Shown piece after piece: positions 42,737 to 51,647 of a stretch of DNA of 64,000 nt. Below the pieces are notes generated by a model. That model did not search any database. It worked only from the letters and a program-made list of their open reading frames with translations, and was not told the origin of the DNA. Within the stretch, counting starts at the first letter, position 1. Each line of letters begins with the position of its first letter. The stretch covers positions 30,473-94,472 of the IMG/VR virus record IMGVR_UViG_3300042923_001201. One strand, written 5' to 3'. This stretch comes from a virus. A program made the position numbers and the translations under genes.

Positions 42737-44368
42737 CTAAAACTCGGGTATTCCATCTTCACCAAATTCTTCAATAGCCTCTGTATCCCTTTTTTCTACG
42801 AACTTTTCATGTATAGTTTTAGGGACTTCATCATTAAACAAAACCTTAACTTGTTGGATATCAGCAATGTGGTTATAATCCATATCGGTCAAGAACAATG
42901 GTTCCTCGCGAATTGTTGCACCATGATATTTAGTCCAAATAATAATTCCTGTGCGTCCTCCACGATTCTTATAAACATAATGACAGAAATTTGGTTTTTC
43001 TACATGGTATCCTCTTTCAAGAATATGTTTCAGATTTTCTAAATCTTTTTGTGTTGTTCTGAACATCATTACACCATGGTCGACCTTATCTGCGGTGGCA
43101 GATCCACCACGAAGCGACGAAGTATCGCGCATTTCATGGTCTTTGGAGTTTCTATTTAATTGAGTTGCAGAAATCACGTATACATCGTACTTATTACTTA
43201 GCAATTTCAATGCGGCAGATAACTGAACAAGTATTTGATCTTCACGGAGAGCTCCTGCAAATGCTTCTTGCATTGTTCTTGCTAGTTTTGGAACCATTTG
43301 AATATAGTCAAAACCGATATATTTAACATCATGCTCAATGATATGTTGTTCAATAATCGTCTCAATATCATTAATTGAGAAATCATCAATATAAACAACA
43401 TAATAAGGAGCCGCTGCAATAATTTCTATGCCTTTTTCCAATCTTTTTTGAATATCTGAACTATAACCACCATTTTTAATAACATCCTCATCCACACCTG
43501 ATATATGAGCTAACATACCTGTTTGTAATTCTTCTTTTTCCAACTCAGTTGATATAAATAGTACGGGATGAGTAGGACCGTTTGATATATAACTCTTTGT
43601 TTCATAATCCCAAATATGAGAACAAGCTATACCTGCAAGGTCAGCAATCGAATGGCGTGTTTTACCAACACCCGTTCCAGCTGAACGCAACATAAACTTT
43701 TTAAATCTCATTCCTCTAAACAAAGCGTTATAATAACCATTTCTGAAAGGATAACCGAACTCGGGGGTTTCTCTTAATCGGTCAAGCAATCCTGCCATTC
43801 CTTCCCCTGCCATAAATGACTTTTTATTATCACCTATCTGCCATTTATCACGAAGTTGAATCATTTTTAATGAGAAGTGTTCAATCATATTGTCTATAGT
43901 CATTTTGTCCAGGGCCCTCATTTGTTCTTCTTGTAATGCAAGATCCTCAACTCTATAATCATAAAGTGAAGTTACATCCATACCCTGTTCAACGTAATCT
44001 CTCAACATCGCAAACTTTTTCAGTCTCCAATAATTGTTTTTGTAGGTTTTAATATTTACGTTATCAATAGCATTTTGAATGAAATCAAACCCATTGTGCT
44101 GTTCCCAAATCTTATAGTTAGCAGGATACTGTGCAAGATAATTGTCAATATCAACGGCTGTAACTTTTTCAATAGTTGCATCTGAATATGCGATATTATT
44201 AATTGCTGCAAATATATTTTTATGAAACTTGTGAAAGAAATCCCCTTCATTTAAAGGCATCTCTTGATTTCTAACTATTTGCGGTTTATGACAAAGTATT
44301 CCTAAAACTGTATAAACTGATCTTCTGGGATCAAGGTTTGCCAAGAATGTCTTATCAACTGCTGTCAT
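42737..44368 (-). CDS. DnaB-like replicative helicase (YorI type)
   Basis: A 543-residue hexameric helicase. An N-terminal helical domain covers about residues 1-150. The RecA fold has Walker A SAGTGVGKTRHS (230-238) and Walker B-like YIGFDYIQMVPKL. The DnaB H4-type region is ISATQLNRNSKD, and the arginine-finger area RGGSATADKVDHGVMMFR. It unwinds DNA ahead of the DnaE polymerase. It overlaps the zinc-finger gene by one base. Confidence 0.9.
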   Translation of the reverse strand: MTAVDKTFLANLDPRRSVYTVLGILCHKPQIVRNQEMPLNEGDFFHKFHKNIFAAINNIAYSDATIEKVTAVDIDNYLAQYPANYKIWEQHNGFDFIQNAIDNVNIKTYKNNYWRLKKFAMLRDYVEQGMDVTSLYDYRVEDLALQEEQMRALDKMTIDNMIEHFSLKMIQLRDKWQIGDNKKSFMAGEGMAGLLDRLRETPEFGYPFRNGYYNALFRGMRFKKFMLRSAGTGVGKTRHSIADLAGIACSHIWDYETKSYISNGPTHPVLFISTELEKEELQTGMLAHISGVDEDVIKNGGYSSDIQKRLEKGIEIIAAAPYYVVYIDDFSINDIETIIEQHIIEHDVKYIGFDYIQMVPKLARTMQEAFAGALREDQILVQLSAALKLLSNKYDVYVISATQLNRNSKDHEMRDTSSLRGGSATADKVDHGVMMFRTTQKDLENLKHILERGYHVEKPNFCHYVYKNRGGRTGIIIWTKYHGATIREEPLFLTDMDYNHIADIQQVKVLFNDEVPKTIHEKFVEKRDTEAIEEFGEDGIPEF

Positions 44369-44853
44369 TATTCCAACCCCTTCATTTTTATAAAAGCTTT
44401 TTCTCTAATTGTATTATTGCTATGGACTATAGGAGCGATTTTAATCGTTACAACTTCATTTTTAATACTTGACGTATTTTTCATTTTTTCTTCTAAATCT
44501 TCATAATATTTAACGGAGCTGTCATAATAATAAGGTAATATTGACAGAGCTCCACGTTGGGTTAGTTCAATTTTTACAACCTTAACAATATAGCAAAGTG
44601 CCTTTGTTATTCCCTCATAAGTATAATTTCTTGTTTCCTTAAATTCTCTTATCTGTTTTAGCATTTGACCATTAGGATAAGGTATTTTATAAATCACTTG
44701 TATTGTTTTATAAAGTAAATCTCTATCAGTTTGTTCTTTTATTTTTGCGGCTGCACATGTTTTACAGTAGTTTAAACTACCAACCTGTTCCATTTCATTC
44801 TTTAGGTATTTTGAGCCACATGTTCCATAACATTTCAATGGACGCAAAGACAT
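44368..44853 (-). CDS. Zinc-finger replication-associated protein
   Basis: A 161-residue protein with an N-terminal zinc finger (CYGTCGSKY, then YCKTCAAAK) and a helical middle (YEGITKALCYIVKVVKIELTQRG). The position before helicase and primase suggests a helicase loader or replication initiator. No family recognised, so this is inferred from context. Confidence 0.7.
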   Translation of the reverse strand: MSLRPLKCYGTCGSKYLKNEMEQVGSLNYCKTCAAAKIKEQTDRDLLYKTIQVIYKIPYPNGQMLKQIREFKETRNYTYEGITKALCYIVKVVKIELTQRGALSILPYYYDSSVKYYEDLEEKMKNTSSIKNEVVTIKIAPIVHSNNTIREKAFIKMKGLE

Positions 44854-44885
44854 TTCAAGTCACCCCATTTATTATTTCATAATAC

Positions 44886-44914
44886 ATTATACATAGAAGT
44901 AATAAAAAAGTAAA
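44886..44914 (-). promoter_or_regulatory. Promoter of helicase-primase unit
   Basis: Minus strand GG-TTTACT, 17 bp, TATAAT, 33 bases before 44853. The GG is the last pair of the upstream terminator stem. Confidence 0.8.
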
Positions 44915-44934
44915 CCGAGTGAATGATCACTCGG
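44909..44934 (-). terminator. Terminator fused to the helicase promoter
   Basis: Minus strand CCGAGTGA-TCAT-TCACTCGG followed by TTTACTTTTTT: this tract is also the -35 box and spacer start of the next promoter. It overlaps the stop region of the PH-like gene. Confidence 0.8.
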
Positions 44935-45313
44935 CCATAAGTTTTTCAACTATTAAGTTAATTTCTTGTCCTATGTGGATTGGTATATATCCTATACCTT
45001 CATTTTCATTGGCTGTTGCTATATTTATCATTGCAAATGTACCAAACTTATCAAAGTCAACAGCCGTTATGTGTTTTATAAGTATGTTTTTTCTTTTTAC
45101 ATCATGCGGTCTGAATATCTTTATGAATATTATTCTTTTATCAGTTACATAAACTTGATTTTTTGGATGAAACATATCAAAACCGACGGCAAGTAATTTT
45201 TCATCTTTAGGTAGGTCTTTTTCGAAGTTTTTAATATGAATCTTTGTTATTCGTCTTAACCCAAATTGAGCGAGCCTTACAGTTTCTTCAATTGTATTGA
45301 CCGTACCTAACAT
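44927..45313 (-). CDS. PH-like domain protein
   Basis: A 128-residue protein. Residues about 30-128 show the bacterial PH / YvbH-type sheet pattern (LPKDEKLLAVGFDMFHPKNQVYVTDKRIIFI, then ILIKHITAVDFD). The match is by strand pattern only. Function unknown; PH-like domains often bind membranes or proteins. Starts after GGGGAGGTAATAAA. Confidence 0.6.
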   Translation of the reverse strand: MLGTVNTIEETVRLAQFGLRRITKIHIKNFEKDLPKDEKLLAVGFDMFHPKNQVYVTDKRIIFIKIFRPHDVKRKNILIKHITAVDFDKFGTFAMINIATANENEGIGYIPIHIGQEINLIVEKLMAE

Positions 45314-45343
45314 TTTATTACCTCCCCGTTTGTGATTAATTTA

Positions 45344-45372
45344 ATTATACACTAAACGAGCAAGGAAATCAA
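45344..45372 (-). promoter_or_regulatory. Promoter of 44927-45313
   Basis: Minus strand TTGATT, 17 bp, TATAAT, 31 bases before the start: closer to the sigma-A consensus than the others. Confidence 0.65.
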
Positions 45373-45387
45373 TAAGTTAGAAAAGAT

Positions 45388-45894
45388 TTATTTTATTTTT
45401 GTTGCAGAAATACCTTCATTTTCTTCAAATTGACCATCATAAATTAAATTGTTTCCCAATGTACAACTACAAGAAATAACTGCCTGTAATTTTCTTTTTC
45501 TTTTATAAACCGTACCACATTCCTTGCAATGATATTTATAATAAGGACCCATCATGTTAATTTTTCTGCTGCTGCTTATTCCATATTTATCTAATTGACT
45601 TTCAAATAAAGCATCACCATCTTCATGGTCTTTGCCTTGAACATACAAAGCATAATGAGTCAGTTCATGTTTTAATACGTCTATTATTTTTTCTCTGCTA
45701 TAAAACCTAACAAGTTCCTCGGATAGCTGTATTTTTAAAGGAGTTCTTACGCCCTTAATCGTATTAAACATAAATCTTCCTAAAACTTTTTTAATCCTTG
45801 AGTTAAATTCGATTGGTATTCCCAATTCCATATTATAAGCTTCTTTTAAAAAAATATTTGCCTCCTCAATGACTTCATAGTGTCTAATGTTCAT
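45388..45894 (-). CDS. SprT-like zinc metallopeptidase
   Basis: A 168-residue SprT-family protein: HELTHY (residues 76-80 hold HExxH) and a C-terminal zinc ribbon with CKECG and CSCTLG. Related proteins such as SPRTN remove DNA-crosslinked proteins, which could help a phage with heavily modified DNA; this is inferred. Single-gene unit. Confidence 0.85.
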   Translation of the reverse strand: MNIRHYEVIEEANIFLKEAYNMELGIPIEFNSRIKKVLGRFMFNTIKGVRTPLKIQLSEELVRFYSREKIIDVLKHELTHYALYVQGKDHEDGDALFESQLDKYGISSSRKINMMGPYYKYHCKECGTVYKRKRKLQAVISCSCTLGNNLIYDGQFEENEGISATKIK

Positions 45895-45931
45895 TTAACT
45901 ACCACCTTTATATCAAAAATTTGTTAATTTA

Positions 45932-45960
45932 ATTATATCATATGAAGTATAAAAAGTAAA
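45932..45960 (-). promoter_or_regulatory. Promoter of sprT-like gene
   Basis: Minus strand TTTACT, 17 bp, TATAAT, 38 bases before the start. Confidence 0.68.
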
Positions 45961-45966
45961 ACTAAA

Positions 45967-45998
45967 TCATAGAAAAAAAATCCACCCGAAGGTGGACT
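45967..45998 (-). terminator. Terminator of ribonucleotide-reductase operon
   Basis: Minus strand TCCACC-TTCG-GGTGGA followed by eight T, 6 bases after the reductase stop. Confidence 0.88.
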
Positions 45999-46002
45999 TT
46001 AA

Positions 46003-48375
46003 TTATCTTACAGGACACGCTCCACCTTCGCAGGATTCAACAGAATCATCAAGTTCTTCAGAATAAAGTTCCCGATCATATTGTGCTAACAGGTCTGTGC
46101 GAAGTGGTTTAAAGATATCGGTCATTCTTTCATATTGTTCTTCAGAGATTGCTTCGTACGGTGCCAATTGATATGTTCCGCCATCAAGTGCGAGGAATGA
46201 CACACCAACATATTCATCCCAATTATTATAAATCTTCATGAACAAATCTTCCCATTCACCAGGTTTTACAGTGATTGTATTTGAAGTATTCATATCAGTG
46301 TAAGAACGTTGGAACATACGGTAAATTTCAAACTGTTCAAGAGCAGTTACATCTTCTTTGCTAATTTCGGAACCCGATTTAATTGGAAAGTCAATTACCC
46401 AAGTTCGAGCATTATCCATTTGTTCGTAGTAGTCTTTACCTTGTGTGCCTACTTCAGGGTTAATTTGCCATCCTGAATCTCTTACTGCCAACGCAAGCGG
46501 ATCTTTTGAATTGATGCGAATGCGGCGAATGAAATGAGGCGAGTGAGAGAAGTGCAAACCACTTGATACTCCACCTGCTACCTGTGATAGTGTTCCTTCT
46601 GGTTTAATAGCAGTTACAAATAGAGGATTTGGAATACGCAGTTCACTTGCATATTGTTTTACTGCATCCCAACCTATTTGTCTCAAACGCTTCAGCAATT
46701 TTTCCTGTTCTTTTAAGTCATATTCGACCATTGCCATTGCATCCTGCCAACCTGTAAGTGAACATCCTGTCAGACGATGGACTTTTAGTGTTTTGTCCCA
46801 TTCATCAAGTTCCAATTCAACAAGTGTCATTCGTAATCCAGATCTGGCAGACCGAGCTTGTGCCTTAAGTAATCCTTCAACGTCAAGTTTATAACCACGA
46901 TCAGTTTTAATAACAAAGTTTTTAACATTAATTGTTGTGAGATTACACACGCCACGCGAAGTCAAGATAATTTCAGCACATGGATTCAACCCAAGTTGTT
47001 TAGCAATCTCAACAATAGTTTCATGGTCAGGACGATCAATACCCATATTCTTCAAGTATCTTCGTGCAGCTTCATACAGGTTAATCATACCAGGTTCGCC
47101 CTCGAGTTGCATCATTTTACACAAGAACATTACATAGTCTTTATTTGGTTTATCAATGAAGGCAACAGAGTTATTTGACATTCTACGGTGGTGGAGGCCT
47201 GTGCCATAGTAAGCACCATTTGAGTTATAGTCCGTGAAAGCAGTTTCGACATTTTTAACAGGATAAGGAATACCTTTTTCATCAAGATAATTAACAATTT
47301 CTTGAAGCAATTTTGCTTGATCATCAGTATAAATACCGTTCATTAGGAACTTTGAAAATACGGTTTCATAATCTTCAGGTGAGAACAAATAAATTTCAGC
47401 CGTACGTCGAACTCCACCAACAACTACATTATATCCAATCAGATTACAAATATCAAGTACGTGGATAGGACGTAATTTAACATAGTCACCTTCAACTACT
47501 TCGAGAGGTTTTTGTGTAGGATCCATTTGATTGCGAAGTACTTTAACAATTCCTTCAAACATTTCTTGAAGAGGTTGCGGACCTGATGCAGTTCCACCAA
47601 AACCTTTCAGCGGACGACCTGCAGGGCGAACATAATTAAAGTCAAATACAATCTTTTCTATATCTTTGAAGAATGGATCTTTAATTACTTTAAGGAATTG
47701 AAGCAGTGAATCAACCCAACCTACTTTACTGTCGCCAACTGTAATTGTTGCAGTTTTACCTTCAACACTCAATTCAGTAAACTCAAGCAGTCCATCAATT
47801 CCAACAAACTCGTATGGTTTAAACTCAACATCATATCCATAGGCACGTACTGGTTCAAGGTGTTCAGCGTGTTCAAGACGACAAGAGATACCTACTCCTG
47901 TACCAACCATCAAAGCATAAAATACTTCTGTAACATTATCAATCTTGTCGATAATTACATGAGAGCAGTTAAATTGTGAAAGACCAATTGCTTTCAGTTT
48001 TTCATTATGAATATCTCCTGCCCACAGAGTACGACCTGCAAGGAATTGGTCAAGATTGTAAATTGATTCAAATAATTCAATTGCTTCACGTTTCATACGT
48101 TCTCTACGTTGTTTTGTAATTGTGATTCCATTTCTTACACAATGTTCAAGTTCCATCCAAAGATTATATTCTGCAGATCGTTTAACAGTCTCTTTCCAAG
48201 TTTCTCTACGTTGTTCATCTCTATTATATCGAGAATAAGTTCGTAGATAAACAAACTTCCCAAGGTCGTTCATATGTTCAGGAAAATCAGAATAGTTAGA
48301 TAGAAAGTCCTTTGAAAAAATGTCAAAGTTATTCTTTGTGTCGAGTTTTTTAGGTGCATTAATATTAAAGTTCAT
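46003..48375 (-). CDS. Class II (adenosylcobalamin-dependent) ribonucleotide reductase
   Basis: A 790-residue monomeric reductase of the RTPR type, reducing ribonucleoside triphosphates. Visible elements are GLSQFNCSHVII (an active-site disulfide cysteine), LNPCAEIILTSRGVCNLTTI (thiyl-radical loop), TAIKPEGTLSQVAGGVSSG, and a C-terminal cysteine pair (SCEGGACPVR) that shuttles electrons, supplied by thioredoxin. It needs host vitamin B12, and no small subunit gene is present, as expected for class II. SPbeta instead has a class I enzyme. Last gene of the 50101 operon. Confidence 0.93.
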   Translation of the reverse strand: MNFNINAPKKLDTKNNFDIFSKDFLSNYSDFPEHMNDLGKFVYLRTYSRYNRDEQRRETWKETVKRSAEYNLWMELEHCVRNGITITKQRRERMKREAIELFESIYNLDQFLAGRTLWAGDIHNEKLKAIGLSQFNCSHVIIDKIDNVTEVFYALMVGTGVGISCRLEHAEHLEPVRAYGYDVEFKPYEFVGIDGLLEFTELSVEGKTATITVGDSKVGWVDSLLQFLKVIKDPFFKDIEKIVFDFNYVRPAGRPLKGFGGTASGPQPLQEMFEGIVKVLRNQMDPTQKPLEVVEGDYVKLRPIHVLDICNLIGYNVVVGGVRRTAEIYLFSPEDYETVFSKFLMNGIYTDDQAKLLQEIVNYLDEKGIPYPVKNVETAFTDYNSNGAYYGTGLHHRRMSNNSVAFIDKPNKDYVMFLCKMMQLEGEPGMINLYEAARRYLKNMGIDRPDHETIVEIAKQLGLNPCAEIILTSRGVCNLTTINVKNFVIKTDRGYKLDVEGLLKAQARSARSGLRMTLVELELDEWDKTLKVHRLTGCSLTGWQDAMAMVEYDLKEQEKLLKRLRQIGWDAVKQYASELRIPNPLFVTAIKPEGTLSQVAGGVSSGLHFSHSPHFIRRIRINSKDPLALAVRDSGWQINPEVGTQGKDYYEQMDNARTWVIDFPIKSGSEISKEDVTALEQFEIYRMFQRSYTDMNTSNTITVKPGEWEDLFMKIYNNWDEYVGVSFLALDGGTYQLAPYEAISEEQYERMTDIFKPLRTDLLAQYDRELYSEELDDSVESCEGGACPVR

Positions 48376-48398
48376 TTTTTAGTAGTTCCTCCTGTTGT

Positions 48399-49055
48399 TT
48401 AGTCAATAGCATCGGCCCACTGTGCTACACGACCTCTAAAGTTTTTTGTCAGTTCAACATGCTTAATCCAATCTTGACCTTGCGAATAGTTAAAATATGG
48501 AAGTAAACCTGATTCGCTAGGATCTTTCAAGTCACATTGTTTAAGATTGCCAATAATAATAATTTTGCAATTATCATTACATCTTGTAATCAGTTTGCGC
48601 AATTCGTGTTTAGTAAAGTTTTGCGCTTCATCAATAACTACAGTTTCATTTTCGTAATTTACTCCTCTTTCAAAGGTGTGAGGGTGAGCAAAAACCCATG
48701 CTTTATGATTCATAAACTCATTTAGTCTTGTATCAAAAATAGCATCCTTAGGTTTTTCCTTTAACTTCACTAGCGCTTGTTCGATTGGCGTTAAATAAGG
48801 CTTACTTTTTTCAATTAAATCACCGGGCAAGAATCCTTGTGCTCCTTCTTGAACGGGTGCAACAATATATCTCAAATTTCTACCACGAAGTTTCGCACCC
48901 ATAGTAGATATAAGTGTTTTGCCCATTCCAGCACCTGCATCAACAAAGATAATTTGTACTTCTTCAGTTGGTGCGACGATTAATTTTAAAAAGTTAAATT
49001 GTTCGTCAGTTACGGTAGATTTAAATCCAAAAAGTAGGTTGTCCTCAAGTTTCAT
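48399..49055 (-). CDS. phoH: PhoH-like ATPase
   Basis: A 218-residue P-loop protein with Walker A DAGAGMGKTLIS, Walker B VVIDEAQN, and ending ELTKNFRGRVAQ. These match the PhoH/helicase-like group common in phages. Role unknown; RNA or nucleotide metabolism is proposed for the family. Lies between the Sak4-like and reductase genes. Confidence 0.85.
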   Translation of the reverse strand: MKLEDNLLFGFKSTVTDEQFNFLKLIVAPTEEVQIIFVDAGAGMGKTLISTMGAKLRGRNLRYIVAPVQEGAQGFLPGDLIEKSKPYLTPIEQALVKLKEKPKDAIFDTRLNEFMNHKAWVFAHPHTFERGVNYENETVVIDEAQNFTKHELRKLITRCNDNCKIIIIGNLKQCDLKDPSESGLLPYFNYSQGQDWIKHVELTKNFRGRVAQWADAID

Positions 49056-49126
49056 AATTTTGCCTCCAACAAGTTAGTTGTAATGGGTGGGGAGATAAGA
49101 TTTACATATCTCCCACACACTTTGTG

Positions 49127-50101
49127 TTACACTTCAATTTCAGTTAGAGATTTGAGTTGTTCAACGGCAACAGATACTTGTTCAACTTGACTAGGAATTG
49201 CATCTTTCAACAGTTTACCTTGACCGAATACTTTTTCTACAACAGCAGTAACTTCAGCCATTCGTCCTGCTTTATGCAATTTAACTGCGAGAGATTTTGC
49301 AGCTTCCATCAGTGCATCAAAATCAAGGGCTTCAGATTGAACATAGTTTTCTTCTTTATCTTCCTTGAGATTATCTTCACCAAGTGCAAGCAATGCAGCT
49401 TCAACATTTTTACGATATTCATCAGCATCAAGTGTAATTGCAGATGGCATATGACGAAAACGAGTTCCTGCTTGGAAAGCAAGAGTTTCACGAGTGTACA
49501 ATGTACGAACTTCTTGTCCTTCTTCATTTTTACCAAGGTGAGCAAACAGGATATTATCAACCATTTTCGTCATAAGTTCAAGACCTCGACGTGGGACAGA
49601 TGGAATATATTTTTCAAATTCCTCTTTGCCAATTTTTTCTACCTTAACGGATGAGTGAGAAACAAATACGGGAGTGTATCCTTCGCGCTCAATAGCATTC
49701 AAAGCATCAAACAGTGTATCGGACAATTCAGCATGACCTACACCATATCCTCCACCGATTTCCTTAATTGTTTCTGCACCATGTTTAGTCTTTACATATT
49801 TTTCTAGATATCTGTAAAGATTGTCAACAGTGTCCACAACTACGACCTTAAACTTTTTCTTTACATCAGGGCGGCGAAGTTGTTGAAGTGCTTTCATGAG
49901 ATCAGACCAAGATCCAATATCAACACCCATCAAACCAGGAATAAGTTTTGTACCTTTTTCAGTACGAAGGAATAGTGCATCCTGTCCATAAAGTTCAAAC
50001 AGAAATGTTGTTTTACCTGCTTTTGGGTTACCATAAAGCAAAGTAGTATAGGTTCGAAGATCGGTTGAAACTTTTTGAGGCTCAATGTTTAGCAAATCCA
50101 T
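49127..50101 (-). CDS. RecA/Sak4-like recombination ATPase
   Basis: A 324-residue protein. Walker A is YGNPKAGKTTF (about residues 25-34) and the Walker B-like VVVVDTVDNLYRYL. Length and motifs fit the Sak4/AAA_24 phage recombinases, which anneal single strands with an SSB. A coiled-coil-like C-terminus follows. Near the SSB-like gene at 51648, with which it likely works. Confidence 0.82.
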   Translation of the reverse strand: MDLLNIEPQKVSTDLRTYTTLLYGNPKAGKTTFLFELYGQDALFLRTEKGTKLIPGLMGVDIGSWSDLMKALQQLRRPDVKKKFKVVVVDTVDNLYRYLEKYVKTKHGAETIKEIGGGYGVGHAELSDTLFDALNAIEREGYTPVFVSHSSVKVEKIGKEEFEKYIPSVPRRGLELMTKMVDNILFAHLGKNEEGQEVRTLYTRETLAFQAGTRFRHMPSAITLDADEYRKNVEAALLALGEDNLKEDKEENYVQSEALDFDALMEAAKSLAVKLHKAGRMAEVTAVVEKVFGQGKLLKDAIPSQVEQVSVAVEQLKSLTEIEV

Positions 50102-50135
50102 AAATATAATTCCTCCAATATTTTAGTGATATGAT

Positions 50136-50164
50136 ATTATATATAGTAATCGGACTTTTGTAAA
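50136..50164 (-). promoter_or_regulatory. Promoter of Sak4-phoH-reductase operon
   Basis: Minus strand GG-TTTACA, 17 bp, TATAAT, 35 bases before 50101. Confidence 0.78.
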
Positions 50165-50166
50165 CC

Positions 50167-50988
50167 TTATGTGAAATTCTTAACGCCACTTGCGTTAACA
50201 ATTGTTACTCTTGTTTCTGCAGGTCTTTTACCTTTTTCAAGGTCCTTAATTTGCTTTTGAATTTGTTTGATTTTTGCGCGGTTAAAGGCAAGTTGAGCTC
50301 CAATATGAATATCATAAACATCATCGGGATCTCTCTTTGAAATTCCAACAGTTCCATCTTTCAAGATTACCACTGTCTTATCACCGTCATAAATAACTTT
50401 ATATTCATCGGCATTCCCACTAATAATCTGACTTTCAACAAAGTTTCCCTTGTCATCTTCAACAATTGCATTGAAAGTATATGGCAGCTTTTTATAAATA
50501 TGAACTTTCGCTTTTTGTTTTACAGGTTTGGGAATAATAGTTTCTTTGGCATGAAGATTAGCTATAATTTGATATTTTCCTTTTGCAGATACGCGCCATA
50601 CGCTTCCGTTGTCAAATTCAATATTAAATCCATCTTCTGATTTAAAGAGTCCACTATTATGTCCTTTATTTGTTACTACACCAGTTTTATTATCCGCACC
50701 TTTAGCTCCATTCCCTGCATCAATAACTAAGAGTTTAGTACCTACTGGGAATTTATTATTCATATTAGTATCTCCTTCAAATTTAATAAGATCTCTTTCT
50801 AAAAATAAGTCACCACCGTGATGCTCGCCATTAGTAATACCACAAACAATTATACCGTCGAGTTTTATTCTATTAACATATAAATATGTTTGGCTCATGT
50901 CCTTTGCTCTAAGCCATTCTCTTGAATTACTAATGCTATCTCCCACGGATTTGCCAATTGGTATTACCTTATCCCCAATTTTAAACAT
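50167..50988 (-). CDS. Two-domain small-barrel protein with an internal start
   Basis: A 273-residue protein of unknown function starting at ATG 50988 (TTAGGAGGAGTAAT). It holds two similar SH3/KOW-like starts, FKIGDKVIPIG near residue 2 and KFPVGTKLLVID near 79. In-frame GAAGGAGATACTAAT precedes Met76 (50763), so the second half may also be made alone, as if two genes had fused. The C-terminal helix is basic. Its leader carries the shared ATAAAATT-type hairpin. Confidence 0.68.
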   Translation of the reverse strand: MFKIGDKVIPIGKSVGDSISNSREWLRAKDMSQTYLYVNRIKLDGIIVCGITNGEHHGGDLFLERDLIKFEGDTNMNNKFPVGTKLLVIDAGNGAKGADNKTGVVTNKGHNSGLFKSEDGFNIEFDNGSVWRVSAKGKYQIIANLHAKETIIPKPVKQKAKVHIYKKLPYTFNAIVEDDKGNFVESQIISGNADEYKVIYDGDKTVVILKDGTVGISKRDPDDVYDIHIGAQLAFNRAKIKQIQKQIKDLEKGKRPAETRVTIVNASGVKNFT

Positions 50989-51002
50989 ATTACTCCTCCT
51001 AA

Positions 51003-51058
51003 ATAAAATTTTCATTTTAAATCTATATTTTGGTGATTTAACTCCCAAATTCTCCTTA
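51003..51058 (-). promoter_or_regulatory. Structured leader of 50167-50988
   Basis: Contains a TTAAAATGAAAATTTTAT hairpin immediately before the ribosome site, as in the leaders at 6199, 21265 and 60075. Confidence 0.4.
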
Positions 51059-51232
51059 TTTTAAGGAAAAAAGTCGGTTATATACAGATATCCATCGTTT
51101 TTGGGCCTCTGGTGAACAATAATCAAGAACCACCATAATTTCATACAATGCAACACTATCCATTATCTTGTAGAAGTCCTCAATTACCTTTTCATCTGTT
51201 ATAGAGTTAAGAAATAGGACTAATGCTCGCAT
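51056..51232 (-). CDS. 58-residue protein, unknown
   Basis: Starts within the last codons of the HAD gene (MRALVLFLNSITDEKVI). Helical, ends SVYNRLFSLK. Weak ribosome site, so translation is probably coupled. Function unknown. Confidence 0.6.
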   Translation of the reverse strand: MRALVLFLNSITDEKVIEDFYKIMDSVALYEIMVVLDYCSPEAQKRWISVYNRLFSLK

Positions 51233-51591
51233 TTGAATAAAAGATCCATAATAGTATCAACATCATTTACATTTACTGCAGTATCGTCAATTAAAATATT
51301 AAAATGAAGTTTTCTACTCGGTGATTCACTTTCCTTTTGCATTGGATCTTCAGGATTTTCATTGAAGTAATTAAAAGGAATGTTATTTTCAATTAGGAAC
51401 TTTTTAGCTTCCTCTGCAGATTGTCCACCGCGAGCAGTCCAAATAATTATACAATGACCCGCCTCATATGCTTTCTTCATTAGTTCGACAGTTTTTGGTT
51501 TAATAGATCCAATTCCTGGCCATGCAGACTCAACAATCGTTCCATCAAAATCCACACCAATCCAAAGTCGCTTATATGCTTTGATTTTCAT
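51220..51591 (-). CDS. Small HAD-like phosphatase
   Basis: A 123-residue HAD-fold protein without a cap domain: WIGVDFDGTIVESA (nucleophile Asp), IIWTARGG (motif II) and FNILIDDTAVN (acidic motif). Phages often encode such short HADs as nucleotide or polynucleotide phosphatases. The specific substrate is unknown. Within the SSB operon. Confidence 0.8.
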   Translation of the reverse strand: MKIKAYKRLWIGVDFDGTIVESAWPGIGSIKPKTVELMKKAYEAGHCIIIWTARGGQSAEEAKKFLIENNIPFNYFNENPEDPMQKESESPSRKLHFNILIDDTAVNVNDVDTIMDLLFKCEH

Positions 51592-51619
51592 ATTATATCT
51601 CCTTATAATTTAAGATAAT

Positions 51620-51638
51620 GGGAGGGTAATACCCTCCC
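51620..51638 (-). other. Intercistronic GGGAGGG hairpin
   Basis: GGGAGGG-TATTA-CCCTCCC between SSB-like and HAD genes, without U-tract; same family as at 36200. Confidence 0.5.
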
Positions 51639-51647
51639 GAATTTCAA

